DNA of 64,000 nt from a bacterium (GTDB taxonomy: Bacteria; Cyanobacteriota; Vampirovibrionia; Gastranaerophilales; Gastranaerophilaceae). The position numbers and the translations under genes are program-made. Shown here piece after piece: positions 63,214 to 64,000 of the stretch (position 1 is its first letter; every line of letters starts with the position of its first letter). Below the pieces are notes generated by a model. That model saw only the letters and a program-made list of their open reading frames with translations. It made no database searches and was not told where the DNA came from. The stretch lies in NCBI GenBank assembly GCA_017403285.1, contig JAFQOI010000023.1:27486-91485 (forward strand), given 5' to 3'.

Positions 63214-63756
63214 ATGACGATATTTGAGATTATAATATTAGCATTTGCTTTGGCAATAGATGCAATGATTGTGAGTTTTTCGTATGGTCTTATCATAAAT
63301 GCTAAAAAACTAAAAAATTCACTGTTGTTGGCTAGCGCTTTTGGCTTTTTTCAGTTTATGATGCCAGTTATCGGTTATTTTCTTTCTTCGTTTGTTTATA
63401 ATCAACTAAAAATGTTTTCGAAATGGATAGTTTTTTCTATATTTTTGTACTTGGCGATTAGGTTTCTAAAAAGCGCATTAACGAAAAAAGAAGAAACTTG
63501 CATAAGTTGTATATCAGTGTTTTGTCTTTTAAGTATGGCTCTTGCCACCAGTATAGATGCGTTAGGGGCAGGAATATCAATTAAATTTAATAATGATTTA
63601 ATTTTAAGACCATCTTTATACATAGGAATAATAACTTTTATTTTTTCTTTTATCGGATTTTGGTCTGCATGTTTACTGAAAAAATTTCCTCAAAAATATA
63701 TAGAAATTGTTGGAGCAATATTACTGTTGTACTTAGCGATTTCCGCAACATTGTAA
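63214..63756 (+). CDS. mntP: MntP/YtaF-like manganese efflux membrane protein
   Basis: The 180-residue protein has six hydrophobic segments in two similar halves. The paired acidic motifs are LAFALAIDAMIVSFSYG (helix 1) and MALATSIDALGAGISI (helix 4), as in MntP. It would export Mn2+. No manganese riboswitch is seen in the 63-bp gap after the rpsP terminator. No Shine-Dalgarno site is visible; TGTGATAAC (63197-63205) could be an extended -10 box 8 nt before the ATG. Confidence 0.88.
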   Translation: MTIFEIIILAFALAIDAMIVSFSYGLIINAKKLKNSLLLASAFGFFQFMMPVIGYFLSSFVYNQLKMFSKWIVFSIFLYLAIRFLKSALTKKEETCISCISVFCLLSMALATSIDALGAGISIKFNNDLILRPSLYIGIITFIFSFIGFWSACLLKKFPQKYIEIVGAILLLYLAISATL

Positions 63757-63830
63757 AATTAAAAAGGGCGTTTACAAAACTTGTTCAGTAAAGAGAAAAT
63801 GATAAATTTTTTGCTTGATTAAAAAATCTG

Positions 63831-63859
63831 TTGCGAAATAAAAATGTTTCGGTTAGTAT
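63831..63859 (+). promoter_or_regulatory. Promoter of the tRNA-Gly cluster
   Basis: TTGCGA (63831-63836), a 17-bp spacer and TAGTAT (63854-63859) lie 40 nt before tRNA-Gly. Activity inferred. Confidence 0.5.
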
Positions 63860-63898
63860 ATGTGTAAGCAAAAAATTTGTGACAGCGAATTTTTAAAT

Positions 63899-63971
63899 GC
63901 GGAAGTAGCTCAGTTGGTAGAGCATCTGCCTTCCAAGCAGAATGTCGCGGGTCCGAGTCCCGTCTTCCGCT
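63899..63971 (+). tRNA. tRNA-Gly (anticodon UCC)
   Basis: Acceptor GCGGAAG/CTTCCGC, D arm GCTC..GAGC, anticodon loop CTTCCAA giving UCC. The T arm GCGGG/CCCGT has a G-T pair and loop TCCGAGT, where position 55 is C instead of the usual T. CCA is not encoded. Confidence 0.95.
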
Positions 63972-63982
63972 ATCTTGTTTTC

Positions 63983-64000
63983 GGCGGCATGGCCAAGTGG
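63983..64000 (+). tRNA. 5' end of a tRNA, probably tRNA-Cys
   Basis: The window ends in GGCGGCATGGCCAAGTGG, which matches the acceptor strand and D arm of bacterial tRNA-Cys. The anticodon is outside the window, so identity is a guess from resemblance. Confidence 0.6.

Noticed and set aside
1..64000. CRISPR array or insertion sequence
   Set aside because: No regularly spaced short repeats, no transposase-like ORF and no terminal inverted repeats with a gene between them were found.

Overview
The window is about 64 kb of AT-rich bacterial chromosome with short intergenic gaps and mostly clear Shine-Dalgarno sites. It carries a lexA/umuC SOS pair, a Tat pair, an Na+-pumping oxaloacetate decarboxylase, a three-tRNA-plus-tuf cluster, a KdsC-type phosphatase, YidD, many poorly known proteins, and no respiratory chain genes. 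My best guess is a fermentative gut bacterium of the non-photosynthetic Cyanobacteria/Melainabacteria side (Gastranaerophilales-like). That placement is an inference from gene content and composition, not a measured phylogeny.

Layout. 1-1 kb: riboflavin genes (ribB cut by the window edge, ribE). 1.1-4.8 kb: folK and a BaiN-like flavoprotein, converging on a Y-family polymerase and its LexA-type repressor, which has a 26-bp palindromic operator inside a consensus promoter. 4.8-9.7 kb: acyl-activating enzyme, acyl-ACP thioesterase, tatC-tatA and a polyferredoxin. 9.8-17.8 kb: CtpA-type protease, CoA-disulfide-reductase-like flavoprotein with a small ACT-like protein, two related small unknown proteins, a repeat protein with EF-hand-like loops, a YdjC deacetylase, a GT2 transferase, a 51-residue ORF and a lone receiver protein. 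17.8-21.8 kb: birA-oadG-oadA-oadB. 21.9-28.1 kb: a CHAP-domain coiled-coil protein, then an operon that reads best as Re-citrate synthase, LeuCD-type aconitase and NAD-isocitrate dehydrogenase, a route from oxaloacetate plus acetyl-CoA to 2-oxoglutarate. 28.2-36.2 kb: DUF805 protein, thioredoxin, the tRNA-Thr/Tyr/Thr-tuf cluster, an HNH coiled-coil protein and a two-component operon. 36.2-44.8 kb: sugar isomerase-like protein, CorA, YidD, GT39, gcvPA-gcvH-gcvT, an FAD dehydrogenase and rlmH.

44.8-59.0 kb: a one-directional podovirus-type (BPP-1/epsilon15-like) packaging, head and tail cassette with no integrase, repressor, replication gene or endolysin in the window. It begins with two diverged copies of a roughly 158-bp element that combines AATGTAA boxes with a putative structured leader. 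This element and the cassette are the most unusual parts of the window. 59.0-64 kb: lysC, a TPR protein, a KdsC-like phosphatase, rpsP, mntP, tRNA-Gly and the 5' end of another tRNA.

A theme across the window is that three genes (lexA, a receiver-domain gene and rlmH) have a near-consensus TATAAT box only 6-7 nt upstream of the ATG, which predicts leaderless mRNAs, whereas most other genes have strong ribosome binding sites.
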